This document shows, piece after piece, positions 1-8,781 of a DNA stretch of 64,000 nucleotides; the first letter of the stretch is position 1, and every line of letters starts with the position of its first letter. The position numbers and the translations under genes are program-made. The notes under the pieces were generated by a model that saw only the letters and a list, made by a program, of their open reading frames with translations, had not been told where the DNA came from and ran no database searches. This DNA is from JAJDOD01 sp039024895 (GTDB lineage: Bacteria > Pseudomonadota > Alphaproteobacteria > Rhodobacterales > Rhodobacteraceae): NCBI GenBank assembly GCA_039024895.1, contig JBCCPJ010000011.1, forward strand, positions 1 to 64,000, in the 5' to 3' direction.

Positions 1-126
1 ATTGTATATTACATATCTTTATGTTAATAAAATAATAAAGTGCAGAAATTACATCTCTCTCTTCTTTCCGAGATGCACTCTGATTTATTAATAAATGAGG
101 CCAAGTAAACGATCGACGCCCTGTTA

Positions 127-849
127 CTAAGCGGCGAGAGGAAGTGCGACGTCTCTCTCAAGCTGTTTTTCAGAAGGTCCATCTTTATAGGCGATGTTAA
201 CTTTTTGCGGAGCTGTAATCTCACCGCACGCCGGCTGCCACTTCATCAATCGCAATGCAGTGCGCCATAAAATCAGTATGTCTAGGGCAAATCCACGACG
301 GCTGGCGTAGAGGAGATCGATCCGAAGTTTCAACGGCAGGCAATGATCAAGGTAGACTGCTTCCGTTTCAGCCTCTGACATGCACTTTGCCAGAAGTCGT
401 TCTTCACGGCGATGCACCAATACTGTCGATAGTCCGGTAATACCTGGGCGCATCGTTCTTAGCACCAATTGATATTGTGCCCGCTTTGCCTTGACGTGAC
501 GGCGCAACGGAGGTCGAGGACCGATGAAGCCAATATCACCCTTCAAGATATTGAAAATCTGCGGGAGCTCATCCAAACGCGTCCGCCGCAGAACTTTTCC
601 AATTGCGGTGACGCGAGACTGCTGATGTCCACCCAACGCCATTTCTTGCGCCCCTTCCGCCGGTGTCATTGTACGTATCTTATATAGGCGAAATGCCGTT
701 TCAGCATCGCGCATCCGCTCCGAAGTATACAGAAATGGCCGCCCTTGAGATAGGACGACGACAATATATAGCATGCCAAGGATCAGCAAGATTGGCGGCA
801 ACAATACTAGTGCCACAAACTGACTTCTCGAAATAAGTGCGCGTCCCAT
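127..849 (-). CDS. Bacterial sugar transferase (priming glycosyltransferase, WcaJ/ExoY type)
   Basis: Membrane-bound transferase expected to move a sugar-1-phosphate from a nucleotide sugar onto undecaprenyl phosphate, the first step of exopolysaccharide or O-antigen synthesis. A hydrophobic segment (residues ~11-34) is followed by the family core: KIRTM (57-61), RRTRLDELPQ (88-97) and GDIGFIGPRP (104-113). At 240 aa it is the short form with one anchor and the catalytic domain. The start at 849 has GAGG seven bases upstream. The 126 bases beyond its stop, at the window edge, are AT-rich and hold nothing I recognise. The glycosyltransferases that follow support a polysaccharide role; the sugar cannot be told from sequence. 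Confidence 0.92.
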   Translation of the reverse strand: MGRALISRSQFVALVLLPPILLILGMLYIVVVLSQGRPFLYTSERMRDAETAFRLYKIRTMTPAEGAQEMALGGHQQSRVTAIGKVLRRTRLDELPQIFNILKGDIGFIGPRPPLRRHVKAKRAQYQLVLRTMRPGITGLSTVLVHRREERLLAKCMSEAETEAVYLDHCLPLKLRIDLLYASRRGFALDILILWRTALRLMKWQPACGEITAPQKVNIAYKDGPSEKQLERDVALPLAA

Positions 850-927
850 TCGAATGCCTCTAAGAACTCTGTGGTACGCTCAGTCTGATAACCAGAAATG
901 AGAATTTGGTTACCGCGCGTTCCCTAA

Positions 928-3120
928 TTGCCAGGCTTGGTAAACCGGGTGTTAAGTGAAGCACTGTACAAGCAAGTGATGGGTCTTTCTCATCTCTCCG
1001 CTTTGCCCCGTCGTTCGAGCAACGTTCTGCGCAGTCTTGTTGACCAAAACTGTTCCACTAACGTCGATCCCCGGCTTGGCCGTGTGCTCGCTTGGCCGCG
1101 CGCTTTTCGATCAGTTTGGCAAGCAAGGTCTGACATTCTGACATTCATTCGAACCGGCGACGAGGTGCTCGGCCACGACCTACGTCGGCGCTTCGGACTG
1201 GCGGCAGGTTTGGCTCAGGCGGTCACACTGCCGGAGAATTTCTTCGACTCTTCGCCGAATGGGAAGGTGAAAGCTTCTGCCAGCGTTATTGTTCCAATTT
1301 ACAACGCCGCGAAGCACGTCGACACGCTTTTGGAAACACTATTGAGAACTGTGCCAGCCGAGCAGCACGTTATCCTTGTTGACGACGGATCGGATGATGA
1401 TCGCATCAGAACTTTGGCCAGACGTTTCAAAGATGCACATTCTAAGGCTGAGATTTTACTACATCCCCAGAATTTAGGCTTCGTGAACGCCGTCAATTCC
1501 GCGCTTCAAAACGTTCCGAGGGGCAACCACGTCGTCTTATTAAATACCGACACAAGGCCACCGCCCAACTGGCTGCCGCGGATGCTCGCGCCACTCGCAG
1601 ATGAAACCGTGGCGAGTGTGACACCGCTCTCGAACAACGCAGAAATACTCTCTGTCCCGAGATCAGGTGTATCCTTTGAGCCCAGCGACGCCACACTCGA
1701 TCAGATGGATGCAACAGCGCAAACGCTCAGGTTCAGAGACGTTGACCTTCCAACAGGCGTTGGCTTTTGCCTTGCGCTTAGTCGACGGTACCTCGATCAA
1801 ATTGGCGGGTTCGATCCCGAGTTTGGTAAAGGGTACGGGGAGGAAGTTGATTGGTGTCTAAAGGCAACCGCTCTAGGGGGTCGGCATACCGTCGCGACAA
1901 ATTTAGTTGTTGGACATGTTGGTAACGCTAGTTTTGGCGAAGAAGCGCGTCGTAAGCACGTTGCTAGAGCAAGCAGATTGATTGCGGCAAGATACGCAAA
2001 TTACTCAAAGGCCGCACTAGATTGGGAAAGACGCGACCCCCTCGCTGCGGAACGATTGGCCATCGCGCTTGCCTGGACGGCAGGGGAGGCAGTCTCGCCG
2101 GTTCCAATCTACCTGGCCCATGTTCTGGGCGGCGGCGCCGAAACAGCACTCCTAGCGGAAGTGAACACAGCTTTCGCAAATGGGCGACCGGCAGTTGTCG
2201 TCCTGCGAGTGGGCGGCCCCGCACAATGGCGCGTGGAACTAAAGGGCCCGCGTTTCGCGTTAGCCGCTGACTTGGACGACACCCGTCTACTTCACCGCTT
2301 ATTGAGGCCCGTCACAGACCGCGAAGTGATCTACTCCTGTGGCGTGCACGCTAAACATCCCGAAACTATTCCGAACACGTTACTTGAACTCGCGGACGGG
2401 CACAGCTTGGCCGTAAGACTCCACGACTTCTACCCTATCAGCCCGTCCTGGAACCTCCTCAACCAAGAGGGCAGGTTTGAAGGTGTGCCAAGCCTTACCA
2501 CAAAGGACGTGGCCCATGCCGGGGCGTCCTCCCATGAGAGTTGGCGAGAAGCTTGGGGAAAGGTCATGGCACGCGCTGAGGAAGTAACTGTCTTTGCCAA
2601 ATCCGGAGCCGCCCTTGTTCAGGAAGCCTACCCAGAAGCAGCTCACAACATCACTCTTCGCCCGCACAAAATTACCCATGCGCCCCGCAGGCTTACGCCC
2701 GGAGGGAAGTCCATTGGAGTGCTTGGCGCTATCAACCACGCCAAAGGCGCTAGCGTTTTGGAACGGCTCTCGCGTCTATCAACGCGTCGCATCGCCATCA
2801 TCGGCGCGCTTGATGGAAAGTTCAGTCTTCACCGACCGAACGTCGTGCATGGACCTTACGAGCAACATGACATTGCCAAACTGGCACGCCGATATGATGT
2901 CGGAACTTGGTTCATTCCCTCTGTGTGTCCGGAGACTTTTTCCTTTGCCACCCATGAGGCACTTGCAACCGGATTGCCCGTGGCCAGTTTCAACCTCGGT
3001 GCCCAAGCGGATGCGCTCGAGGCGGCTGCGAATGGACATGTGTTGGATGTGGACCCCGACGATACCGGGGCTATTGACGCCGCCCTGGAACGACTGTTTG
3101 AAAAAGCGCGCGCACTTTAG
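928..3120 (+). CDS. Two-domain glycosyltransferase (GT2 plus GT4-like)
   Basis: 730-aa protein with two glycosyltransferase modules. The GT-A/GT2 module starts near residue 117 (SVIVPIYN), with VDDGSDD (151-157) and the metal-binding NTDTRPP (206-212), then a GGFDPEF...GEEVDWC acceptor-side motif. The last third looks like a GT-B (GT4) fold, with PETFSFATHEALATGLPV near the C-terminus carrying the two glutamates typical of retaining GT4 enzymes. About 110 N-terminal residues match nothing I know. The TTG at 928 opens the frame, but an ATG at 979 (MGLSHL) is an equally good start. It probably adds one or two sugars during assembly of the surface polysaccharide primed by the upstream transferase. 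Its stop overlaps the convergent GT4 gene by four bases. Confidence 0.85.
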   Translation: MPGLVNRVLSEALYKQVMGLSHLSALPRRSSNVLRSLVDQNCSTNVDPRLGRVLAWPRAFRSVWQARSDILTFIRTGDEVLGHDLRRRFGLAAGLAQAVTLPENFFDSSPNGKVKASASVIVPIYNAAKHVDTLLETLLRTVPAEQHVILVDDGSDDDRIRTLARRFKDAHSKAEILLHPQNLGFVNAVNSALQNVPRGNHVVLLNTDTRPPPNWLPRMLAPLADETVASVTPLSNNAEILSVPRSGVSFEPSDATLDQMDATAQTLRFRDVDLPTGVGFCLALSRRYLDQIGGFDPEFGKGYGEEVDWCLKATALGGRHTVATNLVVGHVGNASFGEEARRKHVARASRLIAARYANYSKAALDWERRDPLAAERLAIALAWTAGEAVSPVPIYLAHVLGGGAETALLAEVNTAFANGRPAVVVLRVGGPAQWRVELKGPRFALAADLDDTRLLHRLLRPVTDREVIYSCGVHAKHPETIPNTLLELADGHSLAVRLHDFYPISPSWNLLNQEGRFEGVPSLTTKDVAHAGASSHESWREAWGKVMARAEEVTVFAKSGAALVQEAYPEAAHNITLRPHKITHAPRRLTPGGKSIGVLGAINHAKGASVLERLSRLSTRRIAIIGALDGKFSLHRPNVVHGPYEQHDIAKLARRYDVGTWFIPSVCPETFSFATHEALATGLPVASFNLGAQADALEAAANGHVLDVDPDDTGAIDAALERLFEKARAL

Positions 3121-4328
3121 CTTTGGGCAGATGCTGCATCAATCAACGCGCGCTGCGCCTCCAGGCAGGATTTGAGATCGTAGCGTTCCACAACCGTTTG
3201 CCGCGCGGCTTCGCGTAAGTCGCTCATGTCGTGTCGCGCCTTCAGCGCTGCAGCAATCCGCTCTGCCATCGCGTCAATGTCAAAGAAATCGACAAGCCAG
3301 CCGTTCTGACCATCCACGATCACCTCCTCAACCGGCGGTGTCCGAGACCCGATTACAAACGCCCCAGATGCCATCGCTTCCAGCATCGACCAACTCAAGA
3401 CGAACGGATAAGTCAGGTAGACATGGGCTGAGGAAACGCAAAGCAATGATAGATAGTCATGATAGGGAATCCGGCCTGTGAGAACTACGCGTTCCAGCAA
3501 TGGTCCTATTTCCGCCAAAAGCGCTTCGCGCCACGTCCCGCCGCCCTTAGGTTTGCTTCCGTAGCTGACCTCGTCACCGCCAACGATCACCACACGCGCA
3601 GTCGGCCGCGCCTCCAAAACCGCTGGCAGCGCGCGCATGAAGCTGTGAAATCCACGATAGGGTTCAAGATTGCGGGAGACATAGGTCAGAACTTCGTCAT
3701 CACGCGTCAAAACAGTCCCGTCAGGACAGGTGAACTGGGCTTCGGGGTTTGGCTTAATTTGATCAGTATCAATGCCGTCATGGATCACATCGATCTTGTT
3801 TTGGTAGGCACTTGGAAACTGCGCCCTTTGCCATGCCGTTGGACTGTAGGCGAAATCGGCCGCCTCGATCGCCAGAAGATGTTGGGATGACCGCGCACGC
3901 GCGCGCAGAACCGCGTCTGGACCTGTTGCGAATTCCGGGTCAAAACCGACATCAGACCCCGTGCCGTTATAGTAAAACTCGCAAAGCGAAACGAGTGACA
4001 CCGATGGCCAAACGTCCTTGAGGAAAAGCGTCTCTCCCCAGCCGGGATTGCCGATCATGACGTCAGGCGTGAAACCTTGGGCCTTTAATTTGAAACCAAG
4101 CCGCGCCACCGCTTGACCATTCAAAATCGCCGCCTCGGTCCCCACAAGATAGGGGTGTATTTTCGGCGTCACCTGGCGATGTGGCACATATTCGAGCCTT
4201 TTTACCCCCTTCGGCGTCGGTTTGTCTTTCTGTCCGATGAACACAACCTCGTGCCCCTCTGCTGCCAGAACTGGCGCCAGATGCTTGAATTGTCCCGGAC
4301 AATTCTGATGCACGAAAAGAACTTTCAC
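3117..4328 (-). CDS. Glycosyltransferase family 4
   Basis: 403-aa cytosolic GT-B enzyme that would transfer a sugar from a nucleotide donor to a growing glycan. The N-terminal Rossmann half starts MKVLFVHQNCPGQF and contains MIGNPGWGE. The donor-binding half has SRNLEPYRGFHSFMRALP (~205-222), VIVGGDE, then LSWSMLEAMASGAFVIGSRTPPVEEVI, the EX7E-type region of GT4 retaining enzymes. It is convergent with the two-domain glycosyltransferase and divergent from the TetR gene. Together with the two preceding genes it makes this end of the window the tail of a polysaccharide locus. Donor and acceptor are unknown. Confidence 0.88.
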   Translation of the reverse strand: MKVLFVHQNCPGQFKHLAPVLAAEGHEVVFIGQKDKPTPKGVKRLEYVPHRQVTPKIHPYLVGTEAAILNGQAVARLGFKLKAQGFTPDVMIGNPGWGETLFLKDVWPSVSLVSLCEFYYNGTGSDVGFDPEFATGPDAVLRARARSSQHLLAIEAADFAYSPTAWQRAQFPSAYQNKIDVIHDGIDTDQIKPNPEAQFTCPDGTVLTRDDEVLTYVSRNLEPYRGFHSFMRALPAVLEARPTARVVIVGGDEVSYGSKPKGGGTWREALLAEIGPLLERVVLTGRIPYHDYLSLLCVSSAHVYLTYPFVLSWSMLEAMASGAFVIGSRTPPVEEVIVDGQNGWLVDFFDIDAMAERIAAALKARHDMSDLREAARQTVVERYDLKSCLEAQRALIDAASAQS

Positions 4329-4425
4329 GCAGCTTTCTCCACGAAAATGATCTCCGCTTACCTAGTTTGCCGTCTCAATGGCTCATTCCGCACGTTCGCT
4401 CTTTCGTCACAGGACGTCCATCGCT

Positions 4426-4442
4426 AGTGTTTGGTGAACACT
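4426..4442. promoter_or_regulatory. Palindromic TetR operator candidate
   Basis: Perfect inverted repeat AGTGTT-TGGTG-AACACT, 16 bases before the ATG of the TetR gene at 4459 and inside the 130-base divergent region shared with the GT4 gene. Position and symmetry fit an autoregulatory operator. No experiment is implied. Confidence 0.55.
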
Positions 4443-4458
4443 CGTTCTTGGACAGGCA

Positions 4459-5058
4459 ATGGCCCTCACGCACGCGACCCGCACAAACACCAAAGATGAC
4501 TTGCGCGCCCACGCGAGACGCCTTTTCGCGGAACATGGTTACGAAGGTGTTTCGATGCGCGACATTGCCGGTTCGGTCGGCATTCGACAAAGCGCGATAT
4601 ATAACCACTTCCCTTCAAAACAGCACCTGCTGGTCGACTTGATGGTCGGCCACATGGAACAGCTCCTCGACGCCATGCGCAAATCGGTTGGCACGCAGGG
4701 CTCTCCCATAGACCGTCTGCAAGCCTTCGCGCGCTTCCATGTGATGTATCACATCGATCAGCCTGACGACGTGTTTCTGGCCTACATGGAATTGCGCAGT
4801 TTGGAAGAGGACGGCAAAGCAGTCGTTGTTCCACTGCGGGACGCCTATGAGGCGACCCTGAAAAACATTCTGGACAGCGGAACATGGGACGGATCGTTCA
4901 CGATCGCCGACAGCGCGGTTGTCGCACGTGCCCTCCTGGCGATGCTCACGGGCGTCACCGTCTGGTTCAAGGAACCCGGGCGCCTCGACCGCGAGACCGT
5001 AGCCGAGGCCTATGTCTCAACTATACTGCAAGCCGTAGGTTGCGACCGCGATATCTGA
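4459..5058 (+). CDS. TetR/AcrR family transcriptional regulator
   Basis: 199-aa one-component repressor. Residues ~12-58 form the TetR helix-turn-helix (LFAEHGYEGVSMRDIAGSVG, then QSAIYNHFPSKQHLL). The C-terminal part is an all-helical ligand pocket of the TetR_C_33 kind often found near fatty-acid or branched-chain catabolic genes, although none is adjacent here. The ATG at 4459 has GGACAGG just upstream. The palindrome at 4426-4442 is its likely own operator. A hairpin (GCTTACG/CGTAAGC, 5060-5078) just after the stop may end both this and the convergent coxG-like transcript. The ligand is unknown. Confidence 0.9.
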   Translation: MALTHATRTNTKDDLRAHARRLFAEHGYEGVSMRDIAGSVGIRQSAIYNHFPSKQHLLVDLMVGHMEQLLDAMRKSVGTQGSPIDRLQAFARFHVMYHIDQPDDVFLAYMELRSLEEDGKAVVVPLRDAYEATLKNILDSGTWDGSFTIADSAVVARALLAMLTGVTVWFKEPGRLDRETVAEAYVSTILQAVGCDRDI

Positions 5059-5061
5059 GGC

Positions 5062-5571
5062 TTACGCCCCGCGTAAGCGGGCAAGCCAACCCTTTTTCTC
5101 TTCGCTCACCTCAACTTCTACTTCTTCATCGGTACCTTCGACAACCGCCTGAAACCGTTCGAAAAACTGATCGGCCATCTTCTTGGCAAAGCTATCTATA
5201 AGGCGGCTACCCAGCTGCGCCAGTTTTCCGCCAACGCTTGCGTCGACCGCATAAACCAGTCGCGTGTTCTCACTCTCTGGCACTAAAGTGACACTCGAAC
5301 TGCCTTTGGCAAATCCGGCCGCACCGCCTTTGCCTTCTCCCGTCAAGGTAAGAGAATTGGGCGCATCAACATTCGAAAGGGTGACCGCCCCTTTGAAAGT
5401 CGCCTTTACCGGACCAACCTTTTGCACAACTGTCGCCGTAAAACCCTCTTCTGCAGAGCCGCTCATTTCCTGACAGCCTGGCACGCAGGCCTTCAACACA
5501 TCAGCATCGAGTAAAGCCGCCCAGACAACGTCCGGTGCCGCAGCAATTACGCGCTCATCGTTCATTTTCAT
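5062..5571 (-). CDS. CoxG-like SRPBCC family protein
   Basis: 169-aa START/SRPBCC fold protein of the carbon monoxide dehydrogenase subunit G family (MKMNDERVIAAAPDVVWAAL at the N-terminus, central VQKVGPVKATFKGAVTL, SVGGKLAQLGSRLID). In CO dehydrogenase loci CoxG helps recruit the enzyme to the membrane, but no coxLMS genes are present, so the role here is open. The acidic stretch (EEVEVEVSEEKKG) near the C-terminus precedes a short basic tail. I chose the ATG at 5571; a longer in-frame start at 5601 would run up to the tRNA 3' end and is unlikely. It sits between two TetR genes and downstream of tRNA-Arg on the same strand. Confidence 0.82.
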   Translation of the reverse strand: MKMNDERVIAAAPDVVWAALLDADVLKACVPGCQEMSGSAEEGFTATVVQKVGPVKATFKGAVTLSNVDAPNSLTLTGEGKGGAAGFAKGSSSVTLVPESENTRLVYAVDASVGGKLAQLGSRLIDSFAKKMADQFFERFQAVVEGTDEEVEVEVSEEKKGWLARLRGA

Positions 5572-5603
5572 GGCGGATAACCAAGCTCCAATTCGACCCA
5601 TAT

Positions 5604-5680
5604 TGGCGATCCCGGAAGGACTCGAACCCTCAACCTGCTGATTAGAAGTCAGCTGCTCTATCCAGTTGAGCTACGGGACC
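5604..5680 (-). tRNA. tRNA-Arg (anticodon TCT)
   Basis: 77-nt cloverleaf read on the minus strand. The acceptor stem GGTCCCG pairs with CGGGATC (one G-U), the anticodon arm is GCTGA-CTTCTAA-TCAGC, the T arm contains GGTTCGAGTCC, and the 3' CCA is encoded (ending at 5604). Anticodon TCT reads AGA/AGG arginine codons. Genes of this kind are common integration sites, but no integrase or direct repeat is seen nearby. Confidence 0.96.
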
Positions 5681-5744
5681 GCGCTGTTTGTGTTATGATG
5701 CGAGCATGCGCGACTTGGCAAGCGACATCGGTCTTGTTATTCAA

Positions 5745-5757
5745 TGAACATCGTTCA
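5745..5757. promoter_or_regulatory. Palindromic TetR operator TGAAC-ATC-GTTCA
   Basis: Perfect 5-bp inverted repeat with a 3-base spacer, 18 bases before the GTG start of the second TetR gene. TGAAC-N3-GTTCA is a shape commonly seen for TetR operators. Its position inside the longer open frame argues that translation starts downstream, at 5776. Confidence 0.6.
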
Positions 5758-5775
5758 AACCAAAAGGAACTGCTT

Positions 5776-6378
5776 GTGGCACGCGATACGAAAAAACGCC
5801 GGGCTGAATTGCGCGAGCGGCTGATCGATATCGCCGAAGCACAGATTCGGGAAGAAGGAAGCGCTTCGCTACGGGTGAGAGCGCTTGCCGAAAAGGCTGG
5901 ATGCGCGGTCGGCGCAATCTATAACGTCTTCAGCGAAATGCCCGGGCTTCAACTTGCCGTAAACGGACGCACATTTGCCAGGCTGGGTCAGCGTGTAACA
6001 ACGGCTGTTTCGAGCCGGGCCGAAGCACCACCCGTTGAGCGATTGATCGTGATGGCCGAAGCTTATCTGAAGTTCGCAGCAGACGATCCCAATCTTTGGC
6101 GAGCCCTGTTCGAAGTTGAGATGACAGCGGACAGCGAGGTACCCGATTGGTATCTAAAGGACCTGAGCCAGCTATTTGCCATTATAGCCGGCCCGCTGTC
6201 AGAACTTGATCCATCGGCAGGACCCGATGAAATCGACTTGCGAACACGCGCCCTGTTTTCTTCAGTGCATGGCATTGTTTTTCTCGGCCTCGAACGCCGT
6301 ATCTCTGGCGTGCCGATGCACCGGATGGAAGCGATGATCGAGTATTTGCTTCGTAGCTTTGCGAAGGGCAGCGAGTGA
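5776..6378 (+). CDS. TetR/AcrR family transcriptional regulator
   Basis: About 200 aa. The N-terminal helix-turn-helix (~residues 15-60, SLRVRALAEKAGCAVGAIYN) is followed by an all-helical C-terminal domain with a degenerate WHG signature (SSVHGIVFLGLERR), as in the WHG subgroup. I chose the GTG at 5776 because AAAGGAA lies seven bases upstream and a palindromic operator (5745-5757) precedes it; the frame is open further, to an ATG at 5695 next to the tRNA, but that part (MMRACATWQATSV) looks non-coding. No obvious target gene beyond itself; the YegP-like gene downstream points the other way. Confidence 0.88.
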   Translation: MARDTKKRRAELRERLIDIAEAQIREEGSASLRVRALAEKAGCAVGAIYNVFSEMPGLQLAVNGRTFARLGQRVTTAVSSRAEAPPVERLIVMAEAYLKFAADDPNLWRALFEVEMTADSEVPDWYLKDLSQLFAIIAGPLSELDPSAGPDEIDLRTRALFSSVHGIVFLGLERRISGVPMHRMEAMIEYLLRSFAKGSE

Positions 6379-6477
6379 CCCTTGATGTTACGGGTGCTTT
6401 GTTTGCAGAGCATACCAAATCATGTGTCACCAACACCGATCAACACTTCACACACTGAAAGCCGGAATGTCGGGGAG

Positions 6478-6504
6478 AAAAAAGAGAGAGCCCAACGGCT
6501 CCCT
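6478..6504 (-). terminator. Rho-independent terminator of the YegP-like gene
   Basis: On the minus strand, AGGGAGCC-GTTG-GGCTCTCT forms an 8-bp stem with one G-U pair and a 4-base loop, followed by CTTTTTT. It lies about 20 bases after the stop of the gene ending at 6525. Confidence 0.8.
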
Positions 6505-6524
6505 CAAGTGCACTTCGTTGATCG

Positions 6525-6860
6525 TTACGCGGTTTGGTCGTCGACCTTCGCATCCGGCGCATTCTTTGCCACCGAGGCAATCCCGTTGTCACGCGCCTTG
6601 CTGGACTCGTAGGTTTCCGAGGTGCCAATCACCTGTCCGTTGCGCGCACGCAAGTTGAACATCCACTTGCCGGACTTGGTTTCTTTCCGCTCAAAGCGAT
6701 CGTCCGATTGCGCATTCTTACGAACGGACTCAACGCCGTTCATACAGCTTGCCTTTCGCTTATACCCTTCGCTCGCCAAAATAATCTGGCCATTTCCCGA
6801 TTTCAGACGGAAGCGTGTTTCGCCTTTCTTGTCTTTGAAAATCTCAAACTTTCCAGCCAT
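6525..6860 (-). CDS. YegP family protein (two DUF1508 repeats)
   Basis: 111-aa small basic protein made of two DUF1508 repeats: GKFEIFKDKKGETRFRLKSG (3-22) with ASEGYKRKASCMNGVESVRKN, then GKWMFNLRARNGQVIGTSE with YESSKARDNGIASVAKNA. Each repeat is the ~50-residue unit of the UPF0339/YegP family, whose biochemical role is not established. AGAGAGGACGAC upstream of the ATG at 6860 serves as ribosome site, and a strong terminator follows the gene, so it is probably monocistronic. Confidence 0.88.
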   Translation of the reverse strand: MAGKFEIFKDKKGETRFRLKSGNGQIILASEGYKRKASCMNGVESVRKNAQSDDRFERKETKSGKWMFNLRARNGQVIGTSETYESSKARDNGIASVAKNAPDAKVDDQTA

Positions 6861-7018
6861 GTCGTCCTCTCTGCTAGATAGGCTATGCTCGCCATACTAA
6901 AACGTGGTGGCCATAACGCCATTAAATTGCAACAGGCGTCGGCTGGCGAATCAGAGGTTACGCTTTTGCAACACTCATGCGCGCATGCCGCCCGTCACAC
7001 ATGGCTTTCCTAAACAAC

Positions 7019-7867
7019 TTATTCAGTTTCGGTGATCAACGGCTTGAGGACGTGTCGCAATTCGTCCAACTGCTTGGGTGACCGCGCGGAGAGCAACACT
7101 CCCTTCGAGTTTACAGACGCGTTATAGCTGCGACCGTCCAAAAGACCGACCGCGCCGCCGGCTTCTTCCACTGCCAAAACGCCCGCCGCGTGGTCCCACG
7201 GTTTCAATGCGCTCGACACACAAAAGTCCGCGGCATCAAAAGCCATGGTTCTGTATTCATGGCATGAGCAACGCACCGACCAAATGCGACGCACACCCGG
7301 AAGCTCTCCTGCCAAACGGCTACGCGTCGGCTCTGGAAAGTTGAACAATGGCAAGAAGCCCGTCATGCCACCCTCTTCACCGGGTCCCAGTGTCAATTTC
7401 CGTGCCCGCCCATCGGCCGCCTCATGCCAGGTTCCACCACCGCGACGCGTCCAAACCCAATCGTCAACAATCGGATCGTACAACAGGCCAAACACAGTTT
7501 CGCCCTCTTGGACCACGGCGAGGATGACGCCGAAGGTGGTCAGGCCCTTTGCAAAGTTCCAAGTGCCATCGACGGGGTCGATGATGACGGAGAGTGCGGC
7601 CCCCTCAATCCCATCAAGCAGGGTCGGGTCGGCTGCCGCGGCTTCTTCGCCAACGATCAAAGCGTCGGGCAGAATACTGCGCACGGCCTCGGCTATCTGA
7701 GCTTCCGCGCGAGTATCAGCCTCCGTCACCAAATCTTCCGGACCGGTTTTCACCGAGACATCCGTCGCCCCTAGCTGTCGAAACCGGGGGAGTATTTCCG
7801 TTCTAGCTGCATACCGCACAATCTCAATCAGGGCACGCTCTGTTGCTTCGTCAATTGCCATCCGCAT
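7019..7867 (-). CDS. Inositol monophosphatase family phosphatase (HisN-like possible)
   Basis: 282-aa Mg-dependent sugar/alcohol phosphatase. The three family metal motifs are present: GEEAA (~78-82), IIDPVDGTWNFAKG (~105-118) and PWDHAAGVLAVEEAGG (~223-238). Members hydrolyse inositol-1-phosphate, histidinol-phosphate or related substrates; several actinobacterial and alphaproteobacterial ones are the HisN histidinol-phosphatase. No his genes are adjacent, so the substrate is not assigned. The gene is divergent from the sulfotransferase at 7933. Confidence 0.88.
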   Translation of the reverse strand: MRMAIDEATERALIEIVRYAARTEILPRFRQLGATDVSVKTGPEDLVTEADTRAEAQIAEAVRSILPDALIVGEEAAAADPTLLDGIEGAALSVIIDPVDGTWNFAKGLTTFGVILAVVQEGETVFGLLYDPIVDDWVWTRRGGGTWHEAADGRARKLTLGPGEEGGMTGFLPLFNFPEPTRSRLAGELPGVRRIWSVRCSCHEYRTMAFDAADFCVSSALKPWDHAAGVLAVEEAGGAVGLLDGRSYNASVNSKGVLLSARSPKQLDELRHVLKPLITETE

Positions 7868-7932
7868 TCCACTTTGTCCGTCTTGCGATACAGCAAGACT
7901 AGATTAACCAAACAAGCCTACCGATAGGACCA

Positions 7933-8781
7933 TTGCGCAACAAGGCGGTGACGCATCACATGGGACTTCGGGAACTGAAAACATGGATGGGCGGCTCGTC
8001 ACTAAGCGGTGAAGAAGCGCTGCGCGGCGACAGCCTTCACCTTAGCCACTTACGTCGTCTGTTCACGCCCTTGCATGTCAGCCCGGATTTACGCTTCCAA
8101 AGACCCTTGGTTGTTCTTGCGTTCACTAATCGCAGCGGCTCCACTTTCCTCGGTCAGCTGCTTGCTAGCATGCCAGACCTCTACGGATTTCGCGAAGACC
8201 TGAACCACCGGACCGTGGCGTCCCGAAAGGCGGCGCTCGATTTGAAAAGCCTTGATGCGTACATCGAACATGTGGTGGATCATCAAGCGCCCGCGAGGGC
8301 GCGCTTCGGCTTAAAACTCGCGGCAGAGCAACTCCGCCTGCTTCATATGACGGGCATTGATGGCGCCTTCGAATATGTGCACGTCATCCGCATCAGACGG
8401 CGTGACCGGGTGGCACAAGCTGTGTCGCTTTGGACAGCATGGCAGACACGGCAGTGGACGTCTCAACAGGCGGCGGAGGATGTCGATATCACCTACGACT
8501 TCAAGTCGCTGCGCCACCATCTGTCTTGCGTACAGAATGCGGAAAGTGCGCTTGATCTCGCGCTTAGCGTACTTCCCTATCCGGTGCTGACAGTCGAATA
8601 TGAAACCTTATGCAAGCATACAGAGGATATTCTATCTGCACTACGAAGCGGCTTGAATCTGCCCGAATGCCGGTCGCCGGCGTCCAGTCGGACAGAACAA
8701 CAAAGTTCTTTGGAAAAGGAAATGCTTGTAAACCGTTTCCGGGAGGACCTCAGCCGTGAATGGAACCTAGAAACACCTTAG
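7933..8781 (+). CDS. Stf0-type sulfotransferase
   Basis: 282-aa PAPS-dependent sulfotransferase-like protein. The 5'-phosphosulfate loop is visible as FTNRSGSTFLGQLLASMPDL (~64-83), followed by GFREDLN. A second region, VIRIRRRDRVAQAVSLWTAWQT, matches the 3'-phosphate binding part of Stf0 enzymes. It would sulfate a carbohydrate or glycolipid, in keeping with the nearby polysaccharide genes. The frame opens with TTG at 7933; an ATG at 7960 (MGLRELKTW) is the more usual start. The stop overlaps the convergent GNAT gene by four bases. Acceptor unknown. Confidence 0.82.
   Translation: MRNKAVTHHMGLRELKTWMGGSSLSGEEALRGDSLHLSHLRRLFTPLHVSPDLRFQRPLVVLAFTNRSGSTFLGQLLASMPDLYGFREDLNHRTVASRKAALDLKSLDAYIEHVVDHQAPARARFGLKLAAEQLRLLHMTGIDGAFEYVHVIRIRRRDRVAQAVSLWTAWQTRQWTSQQAAEDVDITYDFKSLRHHLSCVQNAESALDLALSVLPYPVLTVEYETLCKHTEDILSALRSGLNLPECRSPASSRTEQQSSLEKEMLVNRFREDLSREWNLETP

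Noticed and set aside
1..126. Short minus-strand frame in the AT-rich left edge
   Set aside because: A 66-codon frame overlapping the sugar transferase with no start signal and no protein-like composition.
5572..5601. Extended CoxG start at 5601
   Set aside because: It would begin three bases from the tRNA 3' end and lacks a ribosome site; the family-like sequence begins at 5571.
5604..5680. Integrative element at the tRNA-Arg gene
   Set aside because: No integrase, excisionase or direct repeat of the tRNA 3' end was found in the flanking few kb.
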